Shown here: piece by piece, positions 23,086 through 34,984 of the stretch
How the letters are laid out: each line of letters opens with the position of its first letter
Position numbering within the stretch: position 1 is the stretch's first letter
Assembly: GCA_903813345.2 (NCBI GenBank)
Contig: CAIIXF020000003.1
Span: 15,700,931 to 15,764,930, forward strand
Direction: 5' to 3'
Origin: Owenia fusiformis
Lineage: Eukaryota; Annelida; Polychaeta; Sabellida; Oweniidae
Length of the DNA: 64,000 bases
The notes under the pieces: model-generated
What the model was told of the DNA's origin: nothing
What the model saw: only the letters and a program-made list of their open reading frames with translations
The model's database searches: none
Made by a program: the position numbers and the translations under genes

Positions 23086-26000
23086 AATTAAACGTCAACA
23101 ATAGAGCGGCTACAATGCAATTAGATACAGGAGCATCAACCACAATCATGTGTATTGAGGAATTCAATAATTTGTGGCCTGGAGGGCATTATAATAGGCC
23201 TCAAATAAAGGCTTGAGACAAACCACTACGTATGTATACAGGGGAAAAAGTGCCTATTACAGGAATGTGTGAAGTCCAAGTGAGACAGAAGGGTCAATGT
23301 CAGAAGTTACCTATGATCATTGCGGAAGGCAATGGGCCTACTTTGCTTGGCAGAACATGGTTAAATACAATCAATGTGAATTGGGCCCATATCTTCCAAT
23401 CAAATCAACATAAGAATCGTGAAAATGTCAAACATGGAAACAATGTCAATGTCAAACATGGTAACTATGTCAATGTCAAACATGGAAACAAAAATGTCAA
23501 TGTCAAACATGAAAATAAAAATGTCAATGTCAAACATGAAAATAAAAATGTCAATGTCAAACATGAAAATAAAAATGTCAATGTCAAACATGAAAATAAA
23601 AATGTAAATGTCAAACATAAAAATGTCAAGACAAAACCTAATAAAATAGGTCAAGTCAATGATAAACATGAAATCGAAGGTTTGCAAAGCTTGATACATG
23701 AGTTTAAAGAAGTTTTTGAACCAGGCCTAGGTACAATGAAAGGCTACAAAGCAAAAATTCATGTCTCAGACAATGTAAAACCAATATTCAAGAAAGCTTA
23801 TCCTGTAAAATATCAAATCAGAGAGAAAATTGAAGCTGAGCTGAATAGATGGGTCAAACAGGGAGTGATAGAACCTGTAGAATTTTCAGATTGGGCTACA
23901 CCTATTGTACCTATAGTCAAATCAGATGGGGAATCTCTACGAATATGTGGGAATTATAAAGTCACATTGAACAAAGTGACTGAGTTAGAAATATAGCCAT
24001 TGCCATCTGTTGAAGATATCTGTTCTACCTTATCTGGGGGTCAGAAATTCACTAAGTTAGACCTATCTACAGCTTACTTGCAAATGGAACTGGAAGAAAA
24101 GAGTCAAATGTACACGTGTATTAACACACACAAAGGTCTTTTCAAATTCTTGAGAGCACCTTATGGTCTGAAGTCATTACCAAGTATATTCCAAAGGCAA
24201 ATGGAAAATTTGCTCAAAAACATGAAACATGTTTATTGTAGACTTGATGACATCTTAATCACGGGTACATCTGATTCTGATCATTTGAAGAATCTTAGAG
24301 AGGTTTTTCAAAGACTCAAAGAGAAAGGGGTACGTCTTAACAAAGACAAATGCACATTTATGCAAAACGAAATCACATACTTAGGCAGAGTGATCAATGC
24401 CAAGGGTAGTAGACCCACTTTAAAAAATGTGACGGCAATCAAGAATGCTCAAACACCAACTGATATTACTCAGCTGAAAGCATTTTTGGGTGCATTGAAC
24501 CATTACTGTGCATACTTTGATACAAAAGCAGGTAAAGTGCTAGAACCTTTACATGAGTTGTTGAGAAAGGGAGTAACATGGAAATGGGACAAGAGGAGAC
24601 AGAATGCATTCAATCAAGCAAAAGAAATGCTATGTCTAGACACATTACTGGTGCATTATGATTCCTCTAGACCATTGATCATGTATACTGACTCTAGTTC
24701 TAGTGGGGTAGGAGCTGTGTTGTGTCATAAGTCAGACAATCCAAAATTACCCGATCCGCCTATAGCCTATGCATCTCGTACTTTAGCACCAGCTGAAAGA
24801 AATTATGCTGTAGTAGAGAAAGAAGCATTAGCAGTGATATTTGGTTTAGGGAAATTCAATCAATATCTGTATGGTCAACATTTTACAATCATGAGTGATC
24901 ATAAGCCCTTACAATACATGCTTGGGGAAAAACGAGATATTTCTCCTAATGCTTCTGGTCGTATTCAAAGGTGGGCAGTCACACTAGCTGGGTATGATTA
25001 TGAATTCAAATATATTGAAGGCAAGAAAAATAGCATGAGCGATTGTCTGAGCCGATTGCCACAAACACGTACACGTTCACATGAAACTCAGGTGAAACCA
25101 GTAGGTGAAGTAGTCAATTTACTTGAATGTATAGAGAAATCACCTGTGTCTTCAAGTGATATTAGACAGTGGACAACTCGTGATCCTATCTTATCTAAAG
25201 TCAAAAATCATGTGTTAGATGGAAACTGGGACGTAACCAGCACTGATAGTGAATACAAAGCTTATCTTAAGCGGAAAGATGAATTATCAGTGGAAGATGG
25301 TTGTGTTCTATGGGGTTCAATAGTTTGTATACCAAAATGTGGTCATAAATCTGTACTTGAAGAATTACATGATTCACATCCTGGTATCTGTGTAATGAAG
25401 GCTATATCAAGGGGTCTTGTGTGGTGGCCAAACTTAGATTGTGACATTGAAAATTGTGTCAAACAATGCAACATGTGTCAAACAAGCAGAAACAAGCCTG
25501 CTGAATTTCCATTACAACTATGGGAATGGCCTACACAACCTTGGTCAAGGCTTCATATTGATTTTGCTGGACCATTTTTGAACAAAATGTTCTTGATAGT
25601 CATAGATGCTCACTCAAAATGGATAGAGGTTGAAATCATGAACTCAATCACATCTGAAGTAACAATTGAGAAACTACGTAAAATGTTTAGTGTCCATGGT
25701 ATTCCTGATACAGTAGTGTCAGATAACGGTGCAAGTTTCACCAGTGAACTGTTTCAAAATTTTCTAAAAACCAATGGCATCAAACATGTTACAAGTGCTC
25801 CATTCAAACCAGCTTCAAATGGGCAAGCTGAAAGGGCAGTTCAAGTAGTCAAACAAGGACTTAAGAAAATGCAAAAAGGGTCCTTGCAAACAAGACTATC
25901 AAGGTTTTTGTTCAAATATAGAAACAGTCCACACTGTACAACAGGTGTTCCACCATCTCAGTTATTGTTCAAAAGGAAGGTGAATACACCAGTTGATCAG

Positions 26001-26549
26001 ATGAAACCTAATATTCAATCTAGAGTAATCAAAAATCAGAAGATTCAGAAATCTTATCATGATTTACATGCAAAATTGCGAGTATTCCAAGAAGGAACTC
26101 CTGTATATACCTCCCAAGGGAGAGGTCCTATAAACTTACCGGGAAAGGTAACACATAGATTGAATGTTAACATGTACCAAGTTACATTAAATGATGGTAG
26201 AGTAGTAAGAAGACATATTGATCAGATGAGAGAGCGTTATGATAAATCTGATAAATTTGAGCCTGATATGCATGACTCAGATGGATCGTTTCATCCGGAA
26301 GATAAAATCAAAATCAATGATTCTCCGAGATTGAACGAATCATCCAGGTCAAGATCACTAAGTGGAACAGGAACAGGGCAAGTAATTCCAAGTCCTGTAA
26401 TTCAAGATTCATCTATCTCAACTTTTCCTAAGACAGATGTATCTGTCCAGCCTAAGACTGACTTGTCAGTCCAACCTAAGGTAGTTACACCTGTTCAACT
26501 TAGAAGATCAACTCGTGTCAAGAAACCAGTAGAGAGGTTAATGTTATAA
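22911..26549 (+). pseudogene. pol: Gypsy pol: protease, RT, RNase H, integrase, with two stops
   Basis: One frame throughout, interrupted by TGA at 23214-23216 and TAG at 23994-23996. Protease: LDTGAST at about 23124. RT: from about 23780 (RWVKQGVIEPV, KLDLSTAYLQ). The catalytic YxDD box reads RLDD at 24240-24251, so the Tyr is Arg. RNase H: YTDSSSSGVGAVL and EKEALAV. Integrase: an H-x3-H...C-x2-C zinc finger (HDSH...CNMC), then core residues D (HIDFAG), D (VVSDNG) and E (GQAERAVQ), followed by a C-terminal tail. RNase H and integrase look intact; RT and the full polyprotein would not be functional. Confidence 0.9.
23428..23630 (+). repeat. In-frame 27 bp tandem repeat between protease and RT
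   Basis: About six to seven units, each coding a nine-residue motif (NVNVKHENK). The 27 bp period keeps frame. It lies in the linker between protease and RT. Confidence 0.95.
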
Positions 26550-26681
26550 AAGTATCCAAATATTGTTTGTAATTAGTAGTGTACATGGAGCACCCATTGA
26601 AATTTGGAAATTTTCATAATGGTGTTATGATATTATTAAAAGGACAATGAACTTATTATCATTAATGAGTCTCCAACACCT

Positions 26682-26692
26682 AAGGGGGGAGA
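26682..26692 (+). promoter_or_regulatory. Polypurine tract
   Basis: AAGGGGGGAGA abuts the 3' LTR, the expected plus-strand primer position. Confidence 0.9.
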
Positions 26693-26893
26693 TGACACAG
26701 ATGACACATTGGGTTATTGTGTTGTGTTTGATTGTGCTCTGAAATGTTTTTTGCTACTTCATGCCATGACACACCACATGTATTATTCATATATTATTCA
26801 GTCCGTATAATAGAATCAAGATGTAAGATTAAATTCTGTTTTGTTGTGTTGAAATCCAACTGCATCCTCTATAAAGACTCACAATATACTACA
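26693..26893 (+). repeat. 3' LTR
   Basis: 201 bp, same sequence as the 5' LTR by eye; followed by CTAC, matching the CTAC before the 5' LTR. Confidence 0.95.
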
Positions 26894-26963
26894 CCTACCT
26901 AACTTGTATTTTTTTCAAGGACCCAGATCGGGAGTGATGGATATTTTGTCATATGACCTGCGG

Positions 26964-27009
26964 CAAACCTACCATTTTCCATTGGTTAACATGGGAATGT
27001 CGATTTTCT
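26964..27009 (-). repeat. Inverted repeat split by the Gypsy element, right half
   Basis: Complement of 21614-21660 (AACCTACCATTT-CCATTGG...CATGGGAATG). Confidence 0.8.
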
Positions 27010-27215
27010 GGACGAGTTTCTCAATAATCGTATATACGTGCAACTAAGACACGATCGATAATGTTAAAAATGTTCTTAGTTTAGATCTAGCATCATCAAG
27101 GAGCGAGAAATTCACGGTTTTAGTTCCTCGCTTTTGATGCAATAAAACACCTGACCCAAGCTGCAAAAATACTTTTCCATATTATGTCAAGTGATGCAAA
27201 AATACCAATTAATGA

Positions 27216-28191
27216 CAGATTGTTGAACCCCATTATGGGCATTTACAGACTATTAATTTATCAATTGTATAATTTCAAAGAACATAAATCCTCGGGAACA
27301 GATTTGAAATGCTACTGTTAACTAGGGCAACCGAGTCAATAAATATCACTTAACACTTTTCAGGTGATCATGACTCGGAGAACATGAGCTTTCTGACACG
27401 GATACAAGATGAAAAGATGAGGAGCTTTATATAAATCACACCACTTGGTCTGAAATGTTCGCGCCTCATTGAGCAAAAATGAGGACCGGGGTAACAGGAA
27501 TGACGATCCCCTACTCTAGGGATGATTTCCCCCGAACCCTATCCCCCAGGAACGCCACTCCTACGCACGAATATACATATTATTGAGACCGGAGTTTCTA
27601 AGGATATTGGTCAAGGGGAGACAATAATTGTCAAAATACAGTTCAGAGGAGCCATATTTATTACTTCTAAGGGGTTAAAATATAGATAAATCCCCAAAAA
27701 ACATTGTTTATTGTTTTCGACTTATTGCGTCCAATTCTGACAGTTGGTTGTTCTGTTGGTTGTCCTGTTGATTTCTTCAATATATTGGTGAAATTGTGCT
27801 TATCATTTGGCCTCCAGATATATCTGGTAAATATGATGTTTTATGAGCAATTATATTTGGACAGTACTGATTAACCAGAATAGAAATCTGGACGACTGGA
27901 TATCTTTAACAGAATGTGAGATATTTTCAAAATAATGTACAGCTAAACCTTGGTCGCATTTTTTATACGGCTAGCCTGTATGTAATCTACGGTCGGATTA
28001 CGGTCTCCGTATATCATATCCAGTAACTTACAGCCTGTAGTGTCGCCGTACCGTAAAAATTATAACTCGGACTTATAAATGTATTCATTTCTATAATAAC
28101 GGTAGAAGTGAAAACGCCATAGCCGTACGTTTTGCCAATGGTTTTATGACTGCCCTGGGATTTTATGAGTTACAATTGACAATTACAACTG
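27216..28191. other. Interior of the element, no gene seen
   Basis: The right part (27960-28140) is rich in short GC words such as CGGTC, GCCGTA and TACGG in both orientations, like 29070-29560. Confidence 0.45.
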
Positions 28192-29069
28192 TGACGTGTC
28201 GCACAAAGGTCGCGCACGCATTGTTACACATTTTCGCTCTTTAACACCACAGAATATGACGTTTTTTGAGAAAAATGTACACATATTCAAATCCTTTCGT
28301 CCTCCACATTTGCCTCTTTATCTCAAAATATTTAAGGCGAATAACTCTGATATCGTATATGTATTAACAATGGGATAGGAGCATCATAAAACACGAATCA
28401 ATTGATATTTTAGGTGAAATAAATATACGTATGGCTGTGCTTGAAAATAAGCGAATGGCGTAAATTAGCCCTATTTTTAATGAATTTTGAAAACCTTTCG
28501 TCCTCCACTTTTCAACATACAACAGAAAATACATACTTTTGCGAACAAAATAATAAACTAGAGTTTAAGAGCAAAATAATCATGTATGATTTATTAAAAC
28601 TTGATCTCGTATTTTTTGTTTAATGTACACCTGAAAAGTTGAAGGCAACAAAAAATTAGCAAAAAAGGTCGCTGTCAACAGATTCTATTTTTCAAACTCT
28701 ATGACGTCACAATATGGGACGTTTACTAAAATTCATCCTTTGAAATAAAATTTCCATCTTCCTTTATCAAGACGAAAAATAAGTATAAAAGTCATATATT
28801 GTTTGAGTTATGAGCGTTTAAAGACGAAAAATAATTCAAAATGTAACGTGTCAACAGGGGATATTTGCCAGATGTTTTGGTAAAAAACTCTTTTTTAAAA
28901 AAGAACTCGCAAGAATCGTGAACGGAGTGTAGTTGATCTAAAACTTCATCGAAACAGCTTTAAAATGATATATAACTTTAATTAGAATGTTATCTTATAA
29001 TTCAGGGAATCAAAGTTACATTCACGCGATACCCTTAAAAAACATGCGCCACCTTTTTGCGACACGTCA
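28192..29069. mobile_element. 878 bp TIR element
   Basis: TGACGTGTCGCACAAAGGTC at the left faces GACCTTTTT-like CACCTTTTTGCGACACGTCA at the right (imperfect ~25 bp ends). No clear target duplication and no coding capacity. Confidence 0.7.
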
Positions 29070-30079
29070 GTAGTATCGCCATACGTGGCCCCCTCGGCCG
29101 CCTTGTGTCTGCCTAGGCATTTGTCAAGAACGACGCCCGCTGCGAAGACGCCCTATGGTGACTGTCAGTCATAATTTAAAAGGTCGTAAAGCACCCATAA
29201 ATTTTCTGTTTTCACAAAATCAAAATACGACTTCCCAAGCGAATGTGACTGTTAAAATATCTGAACATAAAATTTTCACGGCAGACGTATAATGGCTATT
29301 GGGCGTAAAATGTAAAACCGTGCGGTCGCCGTTGCAAATGTAACTACGGTAGTTTTACGGTTTATGTATGGTGTATCAAGATTTTAAAGGCCGTAGAGTC
29401 CCCGTAGAAAGTCAGAGTTAACCTTTTCTATTCACTTTACAAATAAACAAGCTGCTGACGGACCGTGGAAAGGTCCCGTGGTGGCCGTTGGGCATAGAGT
29501 CGACTTGCGGCTTATCCTAGAGTTTATGGTTTACCCCCGCGACCGCCTTAATTGTAAAATGGTTTTTGACAAGAAAAACTACGCCCTCCATTGAGACGCC
29601 CTTCACTGATGGTGCATTATCATTCAAAGGCATGCGAAAATCAAAATCAAAATACTCCACATGGCTACAGTAGCAAAACTGCAGTAGGAGTGATTGCTAA
29701 AGTATATGCCAACATAAATTCCAAGGCGACCATAGGAATATACGGTCACCGTAGAAAATATGACCTAGGCCTTAAAAATGCTTAAACTTTGTATATAATT
29801 TCCTAAGGCCCTCAATGTAATTAATTTGCTGGCTATGATTTGTACTTCGAATATTTTCTTGCGTGGTGGATTTTCAATTTCAAAACAGGGCATCTCTACT
29901 ACTGGACCATTTTGATATTTGGTTGGTCTACGTGCCATTTTGATACAAATACATTTAAAAGCGGACAAGATGCATTTCATTCAAGGGCCACTGAATCGTG
30001 AGTTTCATTCATGCACATGTAAACATGAATATATGTTTCTAATGAAATTAATTAATACATTATATTGGCGTTTTTGCAT
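29070..30079. other. Interior of the element, no gene seen
   Basis: 29070-29560 has many GTAGTATCGCC, GGCCGTAGAG and GTCGCCGTTG-type words, apparently degenerate sub-terminal repeats of a GC-rich TE. Small ORFs have no recognisable domains. Confidence 0.4.
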
Positions 30080-30176
30080 CAGCTCATTGGTGTTTTTGTA
30101 TCATTGATAATAAACAGAGTGGTATATTTGCATCAAAAGCGAGGAACTAAAACAGTGAATTTCTCGCTTCTTAATG

Positions 30177-30743
30177 ATGCTAAAGTTTAACCGGGGGGTT
30201 TTACCGGTTAAAGTCGGTTAACCGGCGGGAAATTTGAACTGATAATTTCAAATGAAATCTTCATCTTCGATCTTGAAAGTTGAAAAAAATTGGAAAAATG
30301 ATATATCGGCGTTTCTTTTTACGTTCGTCAAGCTTTACTCTATTCTATGTAAGTAAGCGCGGGAAAGCAATGTGGCAGGAATTAAAGTTGCTGATTGGAT
30401 GTTTGTAAGGAATTATCGGACCTATCACATGTATGAGTAGCTCACATGAAACTGACGCTTGAAAAACAAACAGATTAAAATGCAAAGTAAGCGCGGGAAA
30501 GCAATGTGGCAGGGATTAAAGTTGCTGATTGGATGTTTGTAAGGAGTTATAGGACTTATGACATGTATGAGTAGCTTACGTGAAACTGACACCATAAAAC
30601 CAAACGGATTAGCATGCAAAATAAGCGCGGGAAATAACAGAATTATACACGGTCAACTAACCGCCCATAAAAAAAAAGACCGGTCAAGGCATTATCGGCG
30701 GTTAACCGGTTAACCGGTTAATACTTGACACCTCTATGCTAAA
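30177..30743. mobile_element. 551 bp MITE with 8 bp target duplication (hAT-like)
   Basis: ATGCTAAA occurs immediately on both sides (30177-30184 and 30736-30743), and the mirrored left arm near 27095 shows the uninterrupted site. The right end reads ...TTAACCGGTTAATACTTGAC then ACCTCT; the left end has GTTTAACCGG and GGTTAACCGG but lacks the terminal AGAGGTGTC, so the TIR is imperfect. 8 bp duplications are typical of hAT. Confidence 0.8.
30351..30640 (+). repeat. 134 bp tandem repeat, ~2.2 copies, inside the hAT-like MITE
   Basis: AAGTAAGCGCGGGAAAGCAA starts at 30351 and 30485, with a shortened AAATAAGCGCGGGAAA at 30619. Confidence 0.9.
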
Positions 30744-30793
30744 CCAATACTAAGAACTTTTTTTAAATTATAGATCGTGTCTTAAGTGCACGT

Positions 30794-32091
30794 AAACATT
30801 GTGGGATCCACAGCCTTTACTATCCTTTTGGAATAGTTAAAAAGCGTAAGGTATGTAAAGATGGACTCTGATAAATCAGAATGGCACGTACAAATGATTA
30901 TTGAGAGACTCGTCCAAGAAATGGGTCCAAATGGGGAAAACAAAATATCTTCGAAAATCCATCACCGGAAGCGTGGACATCTTCATGCCAAAACACGGTG
31001 TTTTTGCATCACGTTTCTCCCCAGTGATTATGTTGTTGTCTAAAGTATTTTTCGTTAATATATGTTCATTTTCTTGAATATATGACGCTGATATGCGTTT
31101 ATGATAACATGTCGCAGGAATTATATCTTCGAGTGAAATAAGGGAAAAGGAAAACCATACCTTCTAGATCTAGGTTAGAACATTTTGTAACCAGCGTAAT
31201 TGAATGGATCACCAGTGATATAGGTTCTTCAAAAAATAAATGACTGATAAACTTTATACAGCTTATACTTATCGACTCTAAAACATGATAGACATGATGC
31301 ATCGGTCATCTCTGGGTTCTGTTTGTATTTGGTCACTACCGGCAATCACTCGATTAACGGTATGAAATGAAAACTGTTTAAATGGTATTTAACTGATGCA
31401 TTCACTGCATTGTGCAATGCCTCACTTTATTGATTTCAACTAAAGATGATGAGATCTGATCGCGTACGATCGTTGTTTTTTGTCATTTGATTTAATCCTG
31501 GCTCCCTGTTTAAATCAGGAGGAAACATCTTACAGGACGAGAACAGCCAACCTCCTCTTTTTCATAACATTAAGTAAAATAGTTGTGAAACAAATAATAC
31601 GAGCATTTAAATTCAATAGTACACTCGTCCCCGCAAGTGTAGCAACATTTAGCCCCTTCTATTTGACTACAAGTTAAGTCTTTCAGGTTTGAATTGTAAA
31701 GAAAAAAAAACATTTGTAGGGCTGAAGAGTTCAAATCCCTCCCTTTCTGAATTTTCATCATTAACAATAGGTGGGTAATTTCCACGATTCATGTAACGAA
31801 TATCCATCAATCCGAAGTTCTAACAAACATATAAATTAATAAATAGAAAATTGAATTTAACTTTAGTGAACTCAAAATTGATGTTAAAGCTCCTTCTTCG
31901 AAAATACTGGGACAATTCGGAGGCGCAAAAATAAATAAAAGAATGTTGGCAGTTAAGTCTGTCAAACCTTTAAAGGGATGTATGATATTGAAAAATAATT
32001 TATCCCATGGTTACAAGGATATAGATTGAATATCACGTGGAGATATAATTGATACGTGGATGAAGATATCATATTTTCGCAAACATTTCTC
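30794..32091. other. Intergenic; contains a repeat related to 36680-36875
   Basis: No gene. 31080-31240 (AACCAGCGTAATTGAATGGA, TCACCAGTGA) is a diverged direct relative of 36700-36870 (AGCCAGCGTAATCGAGTGGA), so the minus-strand frames at 31099-31302 and 36671-36859 that look alike are best explained as copies of a repeat. Confidence 0.55.
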
Positions 32092-32203
32092 AAACCATCG
32101 AATATCACTTTTGAAACCATCGAATATCACTTTTTGAAAGGTGATATTCGATGGTTTAAAAAGTTATATTCGATGGTTTAAAAAGTGATATTCGATGGTT
32201 TTC
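32092..32203. repeat. Five copies of one 19-mer in two orientations
   Basis: AACCATCGAATATCACTTT occurs twice in plus and three times in minus orientation (one with ATAACTT), spaced ~22 bp, able to fold into alternative hairpins. Confidence 0.95.
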
Positions 32204-32743
32204 ATTTTTTCAATTTATTTATTAATTCAGCAAAACGTTTCTTTATACTTTTATTTATTTTTTGCATCTAGTTTTTACGGCGTTCGCATTAAATACAAAC
32301 CACCCTGTTACGTCACGTTTATGACATTCGTTGGATTATTGCAGATGAAATGGAACTTCCATTGGAAGGCGTACATGTATTAATGTTGAAATAAATCTTG
32401 TTGAAATTTATCTGACTATATCACCCTTGGTATACGCAGCTAACGAAAATTGACCGGTACGGGTCAAAAGCTGGACCGGTACGGGTTAACGGTTTTATTT
32501 GAATTTAAAACAGCCATAACTTGCTCAATATTGACTTTCGCGTGTCTAATTTGAAATATATGATGCCTCCCGATGCTTTTAAGTACCACAATTTTTTACA
32601 GATTTTTAAACGGACCAAAACTCTCTAAATGCGCATTTATGCTCTTTTCTCTCGAGAACGACTGTCTCATTTTCACGATAACTTTTATTTAGTACTTCTA
32701 ACATATAAGATCTATTTTTCCCCACTAAGGTATGATGTAAATT
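32204..32743. other. Intergenic, no gene seen
   Basis: AT-rich; one short direct repeat with ACCGGTACGGGT near 32450-32485. Confidence 0.5.
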
Positions 32744-32879
32744 ATGACGCGGTATCGCCGCCAGAACCGCGCGAATGATTTTACAGTTGCGCGATCATAA
32801 TCAACCAATAGAAAGTGATAATTTATTCGCGCGATTGTTTCTCAAGTCTCAACTTCGCCCGACTTAAATTAACCATTCA

Positions 32880-34230
32880 AAACCATGTTTTCAAAAGAAT
32901 GCCACCATTTTGATTAGAAGTCCGAAATATTCGATTCAACCACTAAATCTTCTCATTCGTTGCTGCTAGGGGTGCCGAATTGAGCAGTTTATTAGAGGAG
33001 TTCGGCGAACAGTTGATAATGCAGCTAGAACCGTTGAAAACGGCAGTTTTGAGATAAATAATGGTATTTACAAGTCTGCTTATTCATAGTACCCATCACA
33101 AAATCTTTACCTAAATACATAGTTAACCAATATTCATTAGTCGTGTTATTTGGTTTTGACTTACTCCATTTGCTCAACTTTTTATTCGGAAATGTTACCA
33201 ACATTTGAAACTACAATCATGTGGTTTAAAAATACTTAGGTATTTGGTTTTGTAAATGTGGAACATTGTAATTAATCATACGCACGGGTTTGCAATCAGG
33301 ATACCAATATCCACTGGATATTGTTCCAGGTATACCACTTTTTGCGGAGAGTATGGACTGGAATTTTAGATTATGGTAGATAACAATATTGAAAACAAAT
33401 GGCGTAGAGTCTATTAAATATGATTTTAATCTCCCTTTATCCCATTTATAACCCAACTGAAATAATTGAATAAATTTTCCCAAGCCCTTGTGCTCCGGGT
33501 ACTAAACTTGAAATTCCTTAGGTTAATTCGAGGAAAGTTTCTAATGATGCATTAATGAACCCCGTCCAAGTCATCCCTTGCAAAAATTAAAACCAAAACA
33601 ACATAAACAGAATTATGTCTAATACATTAAAAGAACAATAAACAAAATTGAATAATATCAAATTCTGTCATTTTTTCTTGTACATCTCTTGAACTGAAAA
33701 ATACTTTTTAATGTTTATCTTTACATCATAAAGTTCCGACTGAGACAAGGCATCATGAGTCGATTTAGAAAAGTGAAAGGGCAAAACCAATTAAACACTG
33801 CGTCAGTGTGCGTTCTACTATCTGTTACCTAAAAATCAGTCCGACGTATTTATATTAAAACATCTAATAGAAATGCATTTTAATTTCACAATTACTGATT
33901 ACTGTATACCTCGCGAAAACGCGAAAATTAGATGTGAAATATAAGTGTAATATAGTATTATATAGCATGCAAAAATGAGTTTTTATAAAATTCCCATGAT
34001 ATAATGATTTATTTCTCCACGATGAGAAAGAATTCCTATCACATTTGTTATCATTAACCCATCTGCTTATTTGCATTGAAAACTAAGTGTTTAACTATAT
34101 AAACCAAAATGAGGAATAACATGTACTTAACACTTATATATACGATAGTATATATATATTTATCCCACCCTAAGTGCTTTATATGATTGTATAATAGCAT
34201 TGTATATCTGCAATATAAAACCAACACTCA
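32880..34230. other. Interior sequence, no gene seen
   Basis: AT-rich; no domain or repeat recognised apart from (TA)n around 34138-34160. Confidence 0.45.
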
Positions 34231-34330
34231 TCGTATACAACTCTTGAGAACGATATACAACTCCTGGATAGCGTATACAACTCCTGGGCAGCGTATACAA
34301 CTCTTCGACTCGATATACAACTGCTGAATT
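34231..34330 (+). repeat. ~19 bp tandem repeat, five copies
   Basis: CGTATACAACTCCTGG-type units differing at a few sites. Confidence 0.9.
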
Positions 34331-34377
34331 TAGATTAACCTTTTATTGATTAAAGATAAGGATGGGATAATAAGATC

Positions 34378-34511
34378 ATATAATGGTTGATTCTGCATAT
34401 CGTTATACTCTCGTGAGTATATGATATATTCACTCGTTCCCTTCAGTCACTCGTGAATATATCATATACACACTTGAGTATAAACACGATATACAGAATC
34501 AACCATTATAT
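34378..34511. repeat. 134 bp hairpin
   Basis: ATATAATGGTTGATTCTG and its complement close an AT-rich stem (inner GAGTATATGATATATTCAC / GTGAATATATCATATACAC) with a short loop at about 34437-34447. Confidence 0.85.
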
Positions 34512-34984
34512 AACCTCATAATATAATCAGTTTTTAACAACACATAACGATATAAACTTCAGTTATATTCAAAAAATTGCATGTACTTTCTTTGAGGGCT
34601 GGAGATAACATGTGGTGAACCTCTTGTCGAGTTGTGACGATGGATTTCATTTGTTGGTATGGCACGGGTGAACTTAACTACATTAGGCCGCATTTTTGTG
34701 CTACCCCATATGGTTGGGTATCATCGGGCGACGGTAACACAATTTTCCGGGCGGATACTAATACAGACGCGCGATTTCTATTGGTTAAAATCAATCGCGG
34801 GAATAAAAAACATTCGCGCGGAAAACATGAATTATTCGCGCGATTGTTCGCGCGGTTCTGGCGGCGATACCGCGTCATAGTAAATGACATGCTATTTACA
34901 TCTTGTGAGTGTCAATGACGCGCGTTTGATTTTATAAAAAAATGCCAAACTTTGTGACAAAGAATTTCATCCTGCTTGTTTTGG

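Larger units (their letters stand above)
21924..26893 (+). mobile_element. Ty3/Gypsy LTR retrotransposon, full length, lesioned
   Basis: The element is 4970 bp with a 201 bp LTR at each end (TGACACAG...CTACA), a CTAC duplication on both sides, a primer site, gag, protease, RT, RNase H, integrase and a polypurine tract. The order PR-RT-RH-IN identifies Ty3/Gypsy. Residue style resembles the K02A2.6/Mag-type elements common in invertebrates. I found no difference between the LTRs by eye, which means recent insertion, yet pol has two in-frame stops and an altered RT active site. Confidence 0.95.
27036..30793. mobile_element. ~3.8 kb inverted-repeat element with nested insertions
   Basis: The left end (ACGTGCAACTAAGACACGAT, later GGAGCGAGAAATTCAC and TAGTTCCTCGCTTTTGATGC) is mirrored at 30080-30176 and 30744-30793. 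The right arm is split by a MITE at 30185-30735. The interior holds a second TIR element at 28192-29069. No transposase was recognised. Confidence 0.7.
32744..34878. mobile_element. ~2.1 kb element or pair with 32 bp perfect inverted ends
   Basis: The 32 bp at 32744-32775 (ATGACGCGGTATCGCCGCCA...) is exactly complementary to 34847-34878. Similarity continues weakly inward (CGCGCGATTGTT, CGCGATCATAATC / ATCAATCGCG) and outward (GATGTAAATT / ATTTACATC). The inside is AT-rich with no transposase. ORFs at 34634-34918 are read through the arm. Confidence 0.65.

Noticed and set aside
34634-34918. Overlapping ORFs near 34.7 kb as a gene
   Set aside because: They extend through the 32 bp inverted repeat arm; GC-rich arm sequence lacks stops in several frames.
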